Positions 50,541 to 58,051 of a stretch of DNA of 64,000 bases are shown piece by piece (positions within the stretch are counted from its first letter, which is position 1; each line of letters begins with the position of its first letter). The notes beneath the pieces were generated by a model. It was given only the letters and a program-made list of their open reading frames with translations. It was not told the origin of the DNA and ran no database searches. The translations under genes and the position numbers were made by a program. Source of the DNA: Streptomyces sp. ERV7 (lineage in GTDB: Bacteria; Actinomycetota; Actinomycetes; Streptomycetales; Streptomycetaceae); the NCBI RefSeq assembly GCF_001653515.1, contig NZ_LYOY01000040.1:186001-250000 (forward strand), written 5' to 3'.

Positions 50541-51788
50541 ATGACCGCAAGGCTCGAGCGAGCCCGCCCTGGCAGCCCTGAGCTCCAGGCGCTTGTCGAC
50601 GAGCTCGCGGAGCGGCTTGGCCGGTCCGTCGCCGTCGACGACCCGCTGGTCCGCATGATCTGCACCAGCCGCCACTTCGGCGACGAGGACCCGGTACGCA
50701 TCACCACCCTGTTGCAGGGCCGCGCCGACAACGCGGCCATCCGCCACGTCCTCGCCCAGGGCGTCGCCCAGTGGTCCAGGCCCGGTTTCATCGACGGCCG
50801 TGACGACCTCGGACTGCTTCCCCGCTACGTCGCGCCGCTGCGCCGGCGCGGGCATCTCCTCGGGCTGCTCGTGGTGGTCGCGCCCGAGAAGACGCTGCGG
50901 GAGAAGGAGACCGCTGCCATCGCCGAAGCCGCGGAGGCCATGGCCGCCCAGATGTACGGAGAGCACATCGCCGCCGACAACCGCAAGACGGACGAGCGGG
51001 ACCTGGCCCTCGCACTCGTCGGCGCCGACGTCGCCGCACGCACCACCGCGCGTCGGCGCGGCAAGGAACTCGGGCTGCTCGGGGCGGCGGAGCACGTCCT
51101 GGTCACCGTCGTCCAGCTGAGCTGCGCGACCGAACTCGTGCGGCAGTCCGAGGCCGCCTTGTGGGCGGCGTTGGAGGGGTTCCGCCAGACACGCTCCGCC
51201 CAGGGCCTCATCGCGATCGGCAAGGAACGGGCGATACTGCTCCAACTCCGTGACCGGCCGCCGGGCTTGGACGAGGTCGCCGCCCAGTCCGCTCGCATCC
51301 TCGACGAACTGCGCACCTTCCTGGACCCGTCGGCGGACCCCGTGATCGGCGTCGGTGGCCGGCACACCGGCCTGGACGACGCGTGGACGTCGTACGAACA
51401 GGCTCTCGTGGCAGCCCGCGCCGCCCGCCGGCTGCCCTCCCTGAACAGTGCCGGCGACTGGGAACTCCTGGGGGAGCGCGCCGTGCTGCTGCAGCTCCCC
51501 GAGCACGCCCTGACCACGTCCCTGGTCCCCAAGCCGCTCCGCCTCCTGAGCGAGGCTCATGGCGGCGACCGCCTGCGGGACACCCTGCGCTGCTTCCTCG
51601 AACACGCGGGATCGATCCCCAGGACCGCGGAGACGCTGGGCATCCACCGCACCTCGCTCTACTACCGCCTGCGCCAGATCCAGGAGATCACCGGACTCGA
51701 CCTCGACGACGGCGCCCACCGGCTCACTCTGCACCTCGGCCTGCGGATCGAGGAACTCCTCGCCCCGGGCGACGGCCGGGCCGCCTGA
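50541..51788 (+). CDS. PucR/CdaR-type helix-turn-helix regulator
   Basis: A 415-residue regulator with an N-terminal sensor-like region, a CdaR GGDEF-like middle part (LVTVVQLSC..., VIGVGGRHTGLDDAWTSYEQALVAARAA) and a C-terminal PucR HTH (TAETLGIHRTSLYYRLRQIQ). AGAGGAAC precedes the ATG. It lies in the same orientation between a LAL gene and a hydrolase gene. It is unrelated in detail to the PucR protein at 21193. Possible target: the hydrolase just downstream. Confidence 0.87.
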   Translation: MTARLERARPGSPELQALVDELAERLGRSVAVDDPLVRMICTSRHFGDEDPVRITTLLQGRADNAAIRHVLAQGVAQWSRPGFIDGRDDLGLLPRYVAPLRRRGHLLGLLVVVAPEKTLREKETAAIAEAAEAMAAQMYGEHIAADNRKTDERDLALALVGADVAARTTARRRGKELGLLGAAEHVLVTVVQLSCATELVRQSEAALWAALEGFRQTRSAQGLIAIGKERAILLQLRDRPPGLDEVAAQSARILDELRTFLDPSADPVIGVGGRHTGLDDAWTSYEQALVAARAARRLPSLNSAGDWELLGERAVLLQLPEHALTTSLVPKPLRLLSEAHGGDRLRDTLRCFLEHAGSIPRTAETLGIHRTSLYYRLRQIQEITGLDLDDGAHRLTLHLGLRIEELLAPGDGRAA

Positions 51789-51925
51789 GCGCGTCCTCGC
51801 TTCGACAAAGCGAGGAGGATCCACGGCCCGATTCCTACAGCTCGCGGTGGTGCGGGTGGCGAGCCAAATTCGATGATGTCCGGGATGGCGGGAACGACAT
51901 ACCGCCTCTGACCAGGGGAGAGGTC

Positions 51926-52777
51926 ATGAAAGAACTGATCACGACGGACGGCGCACGGCTCGCCTACCAGGACACCGGCGGCGACGGCGTTCCGCTGGTG
52001 ATGCTGCACGGCTGGGGGCAGACGCAGGCGATGTTCCGCCACCAGATCGAGGGGCTGGCGCCCGGCCGTCGCGTCGTCACCGTCGACTTCCGCGGCCACG
52101 GGAAGTCCGGCAAACCACGTCACGGCTACCGCATCGCCCGGCTCTCGCGCGATGTGCTCGAACTCGTCGACCACCTCGGGCTGGCCCGTTTCGACGCACT
52201 GGGCTGGTCCATGGGCGTCTCGGTGTGGTGGAGCTTCATCGACCAGTATGGGACCGGACGAATCCGGCGCTTCGTCGCCGTCGACCAGCCCGCGGCGGTC
52301 GCCGCCGTGCCCTGGATGACCGAGCGGGAACAGCGTGACTGCGGCGCCATCTTCGACGTGTCGGGGCTGTTGTACCTGGGCGCGGCGCTGGCGGGGCCGG
52401 AGGGCGACACGGTCCTCGCCGACTTCGTGCGCGGCATGTTCTCCGGCGAGCCCGACCCCGACGTGCTGGCCTTCGTCGCCGCAGAGGTCACGTCGACACC
52501 CGCCTACGCGGGCGTACCGCTGCTATTCGACCACTGCGCACAGGACTGGCGTGACGTGCTGCCCCGGATCGATGTGCCGGCCCTGGTGATCGGCTGCGAG
52601 GGAAGCCATGTGCACCCCGATTCGCAGCGCTTCGTCGCCGGGCGGATTCCCGGCGCACGCCTGCACGTCTTCGCCTCCGACGTGGCGAGTTCGCACTTCC
52701 CCTTCCTGGAGAACCCGCCGGCCTTCAACGCCGTGGTGGAGAAGTTCCTGGCCGAGGAGCCGGCGAACGGGGCGTGA
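51926..52777 (+). CDS. Alpha/beta-fold hydrolase
   Basis: A 283-residue hydrolase: VMLHGWGQTQAMF, DFRGHGKSGKP, the nucleophile motif GWSMGVS, and ASSHFPFLENP with the likely catalytic His. AGGGGAGAGG lies just before the ATG at 51926. It is cytoplasmic, with no signal peptide. Only 41 bases separate its stop from the preferred AraC start. Cofactor-free haloperoxidase, esterase or lactonase are all possible. Confidence 0.86.
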   Translation: MKELITTDGARLAYQDTGGDGVPLVMLHGWGQTQAMFRHQIEGLAPGRRVVTVDFRGHGKSGKPRHGYRIARLSRDVLELVDHLGLARFDALGWSMGVSVWWSFIDQYGTGRIRRFVAVDQPAAVAAVPWMTEREQRDCGAIFDVSGLLYLGAALAGPEGDTVLADFVRGMFSGEPDPDVLAFVAAEVTSTPAYAGVPLLFDHCAQDWRDVLPRIDVPALVIGCEGSHVHPDSQRFVAGRIPGARLHVFASDVASSHFPFLENPPAFNAVVEKFLAEEPANGA

Positions 52778-52818
52778 GTCCCGTCCTGTTCCGCACGAAT
52801 CCACGGCTAGGAATCCCC

Positions 52819-53718
52819 ATGAGTCTCACCCTGATGTCACCTGCGCCCGAACGGGTGCCCCAGCAACCTTCCGATCCGGCCTCGTCCTCCTCCCGCTCGG
52901 GGTGGCTGGTCCAGATGCTTTCCGAGATGCCGGACACCGACGACCAGAGCCACGTCTACCTCGGCGTCCACGTCCGTGGCTCCGTCACCGTCGTCCGCGA
53001 GCGTGCCACGACCCTGCTGGAGCCGAACGACCTGGTCTTCTGCGACCCGGCCCGGCGGCACCTGCTGCGGTTCGACGAAGACTGCCAGATGATCTTCTTC
53101 CGGATACCCCGCTGCTATCTGGGCGTGACGGAGGCGGAACTGAAGCAGGTGCTCGGCGTACCCGTACGCGGCGGGGAGGGGATCGGGGCGCTGGCGTCCG
53201 ACTTCCTGACCGCGCTCGCCGCCACGGCGGAGTTCCGCCGGTCCACGATCGGGGACCGGCGTGCCCGGACGGCCGTCCACCTCCTTTCCGTCCTGGTCAT
53301 GGAGCTCCTGGAAGCGGACGCGACGGACGAGGCCGACGACGCGTCGGGGGCCGGCAACGAGATGCTGTCGCGCATTCGCGCCTACATCGAAGAACACCTG
53401 CTGGACCCGGATCTGTCACCGGAGTCGATCGCACGTGCCCACCACATCTCCGTGCGGTACCTGCAGAAACTGTTCCAGAACGACGGCAGCACGGTGAGCC
53501 AGTGGGTACGCCGGCGCAGGCTCGAATTCTGCCGGTTCGAGCTGGGCCGCTCCCACCGGAGAGTCACCATGGCGGCGGTGGCGCACCGCTGGGGCTTCAG
53601 CAGCCCCTCGCACTTCAGCCGTACGTTCCGCGGCGCCTACGGCATGAGCCCCAGCCAATGGCAGGCGCTGGCGACCTCGGCCTTCGCGCCGACCCATGCC
53701 GGTGCCCAGGACGGGTGA
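52819..53718 (+). CDS. AraC-family regulator
   Basis: A 299-residue regulator. The N-terminal cupin-like AraC-binding domain (VYLGVHVRGSVTVVRERATTLLEPNDLVFCDP) is followed by a C-terminal double HTH from about residue 195 (IRAYIEEHLLDPDLSPESIARAHHISVRYLQKLF, then RVTMAAVAHRWGFSSPSHFSRTFRGAYGMSPSQW in parts). It resembles the NphR/AlkR-type subgroup. The ATG at 52819 has AGGAATCCCC upstream; a GTG at 52774 overlapping the hydrolase stop is possible. Confidence 0.9.
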   Translation: MSLTLMSPAPERVPQQPSDPASSSSRSGWLVQMLSEMPDTDDQSHVYLGVHVRGSVTVVRERATTLLEPNDLVFCDPARRHLLRFDEDCQMIFFRIPRCYLGVTEAELKQVLGVPVRGGEGIGALASDFLTALAATAEFRRSTIGDRRARTAVHLLSVLVMELLEADATDEADDASGAGNEMLSRIRAYIEEHLLDPDLSPESIARAHHISVRYLQKLFQNDGSTVSQWVRRRRLEFCRFELGRSHRRVTMAAVAHRWGFSSPSHFSRTFRGAYGMSPSQWQALATSAFAPTHAGAQDG

Positions 53719-53899
53719 AGGCGCTGAGACGCGTGTGCGCTGTCATGACAGCGCGGTTGCGCGCATGGGCAAGAGGCGCCGTTCGCCCACCTCTACTGTG
53801 AGTGACTAGTCGCACGGACTTCTTGCTGGTTTCCGGGCCGCGCCCTGCCCGTCGTGACGACGCCTCACATGGTGGCCCGACAGGGAGAAGAGAACTCGC

Positions 53900-54613
53900 A
53901 TGACCAACCCCACCGTCGTTCTCGTACACGGTGCCTTCGCCGACGCGACAGGCTGGATAGGCGTCATCTCGGAACTGCGGAGCAGCGGAATCCCGGTGAT
54001 CGCTCCGTCGAACCCGCTGCGGGGCCTGACGTCGGACGCCGCCTACCTCGCCTCCATCCTGGCGCAGGTCGAGGGTCCGGCCCTCCTTGTCGGCCACTCG
54101 TACGGCGGTGCGCTGATCACCGTGGCCGGCGTCGCGGAGAACGTCGTGGGACTCGTCTACGTGGCCGCCTACGTGCCCCACGAGGGCGAGACCCTCGGCG
54201 AACTCCAGGGCGGCTTCCCCGAGTCCCCGCTGACGGGCAGCCTGAAGAAGTGGACGTATCCGCTCCTCGACGGCGACTTCGGGGTCGAGGTCACCATCGA
54301 GGAGGCGGCCTATCCCGGCGTCTTCGCGGCGGATGTGCCCGAGGAGGTAGCCGGCGTCCTGGCGGCGGCCCAACGCCCCCTTGCCGCAGCCGCGTTCACC
54401 GAGGGTGCGGCAGCGGCGGCGTGGCGCACGAAACCGTCCTGGGCCCTGGTGGCCGGGGCGGACCGGGCGATCAGCCCCGAGGTCCAGCGCTTCGGCGCCG
54501 CACGGGCGGGAGCCGTGGTCGTCGAGCTTCCGCACGCCTCCCATGCCGTCATCCTGTCCGAGCCCACACGGGTCGCGGCTCTGATCAGAGATGCCGTACG
54601 GGCGACGAGCTGA
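53900..54613 (+). CDS. Alpha/beta-fold hydrolase (intact paralogue of the pseudogene at 37.9 kb)
   Basis: A 237-residue hydrolase of the small salicylate-esterase/MES-like type: TVVLVHGAFADATGW, LVGHSYGGAL nucleophile elbow, YVAAYVPHEGETLGELQGGFPES lid, and PHASHAVILSEP with the catalytic His. GGGAGAAGAGAAC precedes the ATG. It shares most motifs with the broken gene at 37937-38670 and probably performs the retained function. It stands alone between AraC and the convergent TetR gene. Confidence 0.88.
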   Translation: MTNPTVVLVHGAFADATGWIGVISELRSSGIPVIAPSNPLRGLTSDAAYLASILAQVEGPALLVGHSYGGALITVAGVAENVVGLVYVAAYVPHEGETLGELQGGFPESPLTGSLKKWTYPLLDGDFGVEVTIEEAAYPGVFAADVPEEVAGVLAAAQRPLAAAAFTEGAAAAAWRTKPSWALVAGADRAISPEVQRFGAARAGAVVVELPHASHAVILSEPTRVAALIRDAVRATS

Positions 54614-54715
54614 TCGACCTACCACCGGGACGAGAGGGGCGGGGCCGTGTCGGTGGGTGCGCCACCCCTGGGCCGGACCGACCACTTCCTGGCCTTCGCC
54701 GGTATCGCCTGCACC

Positions 54716-55369
54716 TCACCTGTTACCGCCGGCCTGCCGAATGAGGTGACGCCGTAGGAAGTTGTCGACGAGCAGGTCGGTGAAGGCCCGGTCGACGGGG
54801 TCCCCGGTGACCAGGACGCGGTGGTAGATCGGCCCCACGAGCTGGTCGACCTCGGCCACCGTGTCGACGTCTGCCGGGAGTTCGCCGCGTCGTACCGCGT
54901 TTTCCAGGGGGAGCCGGTCGCGGCGGCGCTGCTCGTCGAGATACCGGGCGCGCAAGACGGCGGCGAACGCGGGGTCGTGCTGTGCGTGGCCGAGCAGTGC
55001 GGTGAAGACGGCGCCTGCGTCGGACCGGGTGAGGAACTGGGCCAGCTGGTGCAGGTGGGCGCCCAGATCACTGGCCAGGTCGCCGTGATCGGGCGGGGTC
55101 AGGGCCTCCGTCGCGTCCAGGAGGAAGGCGTCCAGGAGGATGTCGGTCTTGGTTTTCCACCAGCGGTAGATGGTCTGCTTGGCGACCCCGGCGCTGGTGG
55201 CGATGCCCTCGATGGTGACGCCGGAGAAGCCCTTCTCCACCAAGAGGCCGTCAGCGGCCTCCAGCACGGCCTGCCGCGCCGCCTCGCTCCGCCCGTGCCG
55301 GTTGCCGTGGTGCTGCCGTGCCGTCCGGTCCGCTCCGGCGCCTTCGGCCACCGTGTTTCCTCGATCCAT
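54716..55369 (-). CDS. TetR-family regulator divergent from the O-methyltransferase
   Basis: About 217 residues. The HTH lies at about 28-75 (QAVLEAADGLLVEKGFSGVTIEGIA, SAGVAKQTIYRWWKTKTDIL in parts), followed by a C-terminal TetR_C-type ligand domain. The start at 55369 is chosen over 55399 because it has AAGGC upstream and the family start is nearer. An inverted repeat in the 73-base gap to the methyltransferase gene is the likely shared operator. Ligand unknown. Confidence 0.9.
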   Translation of the reverse strand: MDRGNTVAEGAGADRTARQHHGNRHGRSEAARQAVLEAADGLLVEKGFSGVTIEGIATSAGVAKQTIYRWWKTKTDILLDAFLLDATEALTPPDHGDLASDLGAHLHQLAQFLTRSDAGAVFTALLGHAQHDPAFAAVLRARYLDEQRRRDRLPLENAVRRGELPADVDTVAEVDQLVGPIYHRVLVTGDPVDRAFTDLLVDNFLRRHLIRQAGGNR

Positions 55370-55405
55370 GTCTGCCTTCACGGGGCAAGAGTAAGTCACT
55401 GCCCT

Positions 55406-55432
55406 CTAGACGCAACGCAACGGTGCGTCTAG
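55406..55432. promoter_or_regulatory. Operator between TetR and O-methyltransferase genes
   Basis: CTAGACGCA, nine bases, then TGCGTCTAG: a perfect 9-base inverted repeat in the short divergent region. A further TCTAG follows at once (55433-55437 reads TCTAG). It is the most likely TetR site controlling both genes. Confidence 0.82.
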
Positions 55433-55442
55433 TCTAGGTTTC

Positions 55443-56105
55443 ATGACACACACCAGCACGCTCCATGACCCCCGCGTAGCCTCCGCACTCGACGCGATGT
55501 TCTCCCGGGCGGCGGAGGACGAAGCCACCAGCGACCGGATCAGGGCCGCGCGGCCCGACGGTTTCACCGGAGTAACCCCGCAGGAACTGGCAGACGCCAA
55601 CGCGGAGGTGTACATGCCGATCTCGCCCGAGGGCGGGAAGCTCCTCTACAACTTGGTCCGGGCCGCCCGCCCGGCAACCGTCGTCGAGTTCGGCACGTCC
55701 TTCGGAATCTCCACACTCCACCTGGCCGCAGCGGTACGCGACAACGGCACGGGCCGGGTGATCAGTTCGGAGCTGAGCGCGGACAAGGTCGCCGGCGCAC
55801 GCCGCACCTTCGCCGAGACCGGTCTGGACGACCTGATCACCGTCCTCGAAGGCGACGCCCGTGACACCCTCGCCGCAGTGGACGGCACGGTGGACTTCCT
55901 GCTGCTCGATGGCTGGAAGGACCTGTGCCTGCCCGTGCTGCGCCTGCTCGAACCGCGCCTCGCACCGGGCACCCTCGTCGTGACCGACGATGTGGACCTG
56001 CCGGCCCTGGCCCCCTGCCTCGACTACGTACGCGACCCCCGGAACGGGTACCAGAGCGTCACCTTCCCGGTCGAAGACGGCATGGAAATCAGCTGTCGCC
56101 TTTGA
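55443..56105 (+). CDS. O-methyltransferase-type SAM-dependent enzyme
   Basis: A 220-residue class I methyltransferase of the O-methyltransferase-3 family: GGKLLYNLVRAARPATVVEFGTSFGISTLHLA (motif I VEFGTSFG, about 80-87), ISSELSADKVAGAR, DFLLLDGWKDL with the family's acidic metal-site residues, and TLVVTDDVDLP. These enzymes often methylate catechol-like hydroxyls with Mg2+. Expression is probably set by the divergent TetR. The stop overlaps the 3' end of the metallopeptidase gene by 17 bases. Confidence 0.87.
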   Translation: MTHTSTLHDPRVASALDAMFSRAAEDEATSDRIRAARPDGFTGVTPQELADANAEVYMPISPEGGKLLYNLVRAARPATVVEFGTSFGISTLHLAAAVRDNGTGRVISSELSADKVAGARRTFAETGLDDLITVLEGDARDTLAAVDGTVDFLLLDGWKDLCLPVLRLLEPRLAPGTLVVTDDVDLPALAPCLDYVRDPRNGYQSVTFPVEDGMEISCRL

Positions 56106-57051
56106 GGGGGGTGACAGACAGAGGGCCGGAACGGGGTGTGAGGGCCTGCCTGTTGAAACTGACCCGCACCTCATTAGGTGCAAGAGGCTTCACGATCCCG
56201 CCAAGCGGACCACCCAAGCCACCAAAGGAGATGTCTTCTCGGGGGCGCAGGATGGGCTTCAGGCGTGTCATCCAGGCGGCGTGGACTTGGGTCCATTCCC
56301 GGGCGCAGCCGGTGGCGCGTGGCGAGGGGATGCGGCCGGTGGCCGTGAGGTCTTTGTTGCGGGCGGGGGCTGAGCCGTAGAGGTAGCAGAGGTGGTTCGC
56401 GGCACGCTGTGCGTTGCCGGCGTGTTCGTCCCTGCTGTCGGTGGTGTCCGGTGCGGTGGTGGAGAGTTCGTAGGCTTCGGCGGCGGTGCGGAGCTGGCGT
56501 TCGCCTGTCGGGCCGGAACGCAGCAGCATGAGAGCGGCGAACTGGTCGGCCGCGTCTTCTTCTTGCCGGTCGGTGAGGGACAGCTCCAGGAGGTCGATGA
56601 GGGCGTGGCCGGCTTCGTGGTAAACGGTCTCGGTGGCGACGGCGGCGGCTTCGTCGTCACCGGGGCGGCGTCGTCCGGCGTTCTGGAAGAGTGCGCGGTC
56701 CTCAGCGGTGTCGTCGTAGCAGAGCTCGATGCGGCGGGTCTGAGGATCGTAGGCGGATCCTTCGCCGTCGCAGGAACGGCCCACGACGGTTATCTGCTGG
56801 TCGGGAGCGACCAGGGAGTTGAGGGACGCCGCGGTGGTTTCCACCAGTCTCCGGCTGCGCAGGAGGGACGCAGGGGCCCGGTCGGCGGGGGAGGGTTCCT
56901 CATAGCGGGTGGTGAAGCCGCCGCTGCTTCCACGGGTACCGGGCTGCTTGTGATCGGGGTCAGGGCCGTTGCCCCCGGTGGTGCCGCAGGACAGGAGGGC
57001 CAGCGCGCCCAGCCCTGCTGCGATGACGTGCCGTATGCCTCGTGGTGCCAT
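56089..57051 (-). CDS. DUF4344-type metallopeptidase lipoprotein
   Basis: About 320 residues. MAPRGIRHVIAAGLGALALLSC forms a signal peptide with lipobox LLSC (Cys about 22). The catalytic segment has HEAGH (the HExxH zinc motif) followed by LTDRQEEDAADQFAALML, the Glu-rich helix typical of DUF4344 putative metallopeptidases, and paired Cys (RSCDGEG, ELCYDD). It should act outside the membrane. The start at 57051 gives the shortest signal peptide; ATG at 57078 is possible. The last ~6 codons overlap the convergent methyltransferase gene. Confidence 0.82.
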   Translation of the reverse strand: MAPRGIRHVIAAGLGALALLSCGTTGGNGPDPDHKQPGTRGSSGGFTTRYEEPSPADRAPASLLRSRRLVETTAASLNSLVAPDQQITVVGRSCDGEGSAYDPQTRRIELCYDDTAEDRALFQNAGRRRPGDDEAAAVATETVYHEAGHALIDLLELSLTDRQEEDAADQFAALMLLRSGPTGERQLRTAAEAYELSTTAPDTTDSRDEHAGNAQRAANHLCYLYGSAPARNKDLTATGRIPSPRATGCAREWTQVHAAWMTRLKPILRPREDISFGGLGGPLGGIVKPLAPNEVRVSFNRQALTPRSGPLSVTPLKGDS

Positions 57052-57386
57052 ATATGCAGTGTGGGCCACGGGGTTCATTAATCCCGCCGTCTCCAACGGG
57101 TCTTCTGCGCATCGGCGTTGATGGGCATCCGCTGGTGCCCGGAATCGCGCGCCCATTACGCCAGGAGAAGGCTCTTGGGATTCTCTTGATCGTCCCCGTC
57201 GGCGGCCTTGGGGCGTTGCCGCAGGTGGACGGATTGCGAGCGCCGCTGTCACACCCACCACCTGTCAGGGAGGTCATGGACATGGTCAATCGCCTTTGGG
57301 TAGCCTCCCCGTGACCGTTTTCCAGAGCCCCTGCTCAGGTGGCCCTCGGGGCCTGCCTGGCAGGTGCGACGAAGGGGGAACACGCC

Positions 57387-57710
57387 GTGAACAGGAACAA
57401 GCTGGCTTCACTCGCGATGGCACCGCTGGTGGTCGCAGGCATCGCGGTGGCCGCGCCCATCGCGGGCGCCACCGCGGCCAGCGCCGCTCCGGGGTCATGT
57501 CAGGTGGGACGTCCGGACAGCAACACGGGTACGGCGATCTGCCGCACCGGCACCGGCCAGGTGCGGGTCAAGGTCACCTGCAAGGACGGCATCAACGGCA
57601 ACACCTACAACGCGTACGGCCCGTGGGTAGGAATCAACCGCTGGTCGAAGGTGGCCTGCGGCGCGGCCCAGCGAGTCGTCGTTACCCTGGTCGACTACCA
57701 GACCCGCTAA
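57387..57710 (+). CDS. Small secreted protein, unknown function
   Basis: A 107-residue protein from a GTG start with GAAGGGGGAA upstream. Residues 1-35 form a signal peptide (VNRNKLASLAM..., cleavage near ASAAPG). The mature part has four Cys, likely two disulfides, and a repeated Thr-Gly pattern (SNTGTAICRTGTGQVRVKVTC). Not recognised; it is of the size of secreted inhibitors or wall-associated proteins of Streptomyces. It stands alone. Confidence 0.72.
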   Translation: MNRNKLASLAMAPLVVAGIAVAAPIAGATAASAAPGSCQVGRPDSNTGTAICRTGTGQVRVKVTCKDGINGNTYNAYGPWVGINRWSKVACGAAQRVVVTLVDYQTR

Positions 57711-57829
57711 ACCCGCGGTCCCGGCCGGACCGCAGCCCGCACCCGCAAACCGGCCACGGCATCGACGGCGAACAGGGATGCGGTGGGGCAACAACCTTGC
57801 CGGGAGCACCGGTTGCTTCCCGTGAGAGA

Positions 57830-57860
57830 GGCGGGCCGACGCGCATGCCGTCGGCCCGCC
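57830..57860. terminator. Terminator hairpin
   Basis: GGCGGGCCGACG (57830-57841) pairs with its complement at 57849-57860 across a 7-base loop. It can end transcription in the small-protein direction and also from the NACHT side. Confidence 0.72.
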
Positions 57861-57900
57861 CTCAGTAGGGTCGGGTTCGTGCATGTTCACCCAGGTCGGA

Positions 57901-57942
57901 GGGATTGTTCGGTACGCGAACACCAGGCTGCCGAACAATCCC
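57901..57942. repeat. 12-bp inverted repeat with 18-base spacer
   Basis: GGGATTGTTCGG at 57901-57912 and its exact complement at 57931-57942. It lies 110 bases past the NACHT stop codon; its role is unclear (terminator or protein site). Confidence 0.6.
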
Positions 57943-58051
57943 CGGCCCGGCGAGCTTGTCGACCAGGCAAACCTCCGCGATCAGCAACGACCCCGCTCGA
58001 AGGAGCTCACCGGAGGAGAACCACACCCCTTCGGTATTGACCCCGGGGCGA

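Larger units (their letters stand above)
57711..58051. other. Convergent intergenic region with two hairpins
   Basis: About 340 bases without a gene lie between the small secreted protein and the convergent NACHT gene. It holds the terminator at 57830-57860 and a second inverted repeat at 57901-57942 (GGGATTGTTCGG and complement, 18-base spacer). Nothing else is recognisable. Confidence 0.6.
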
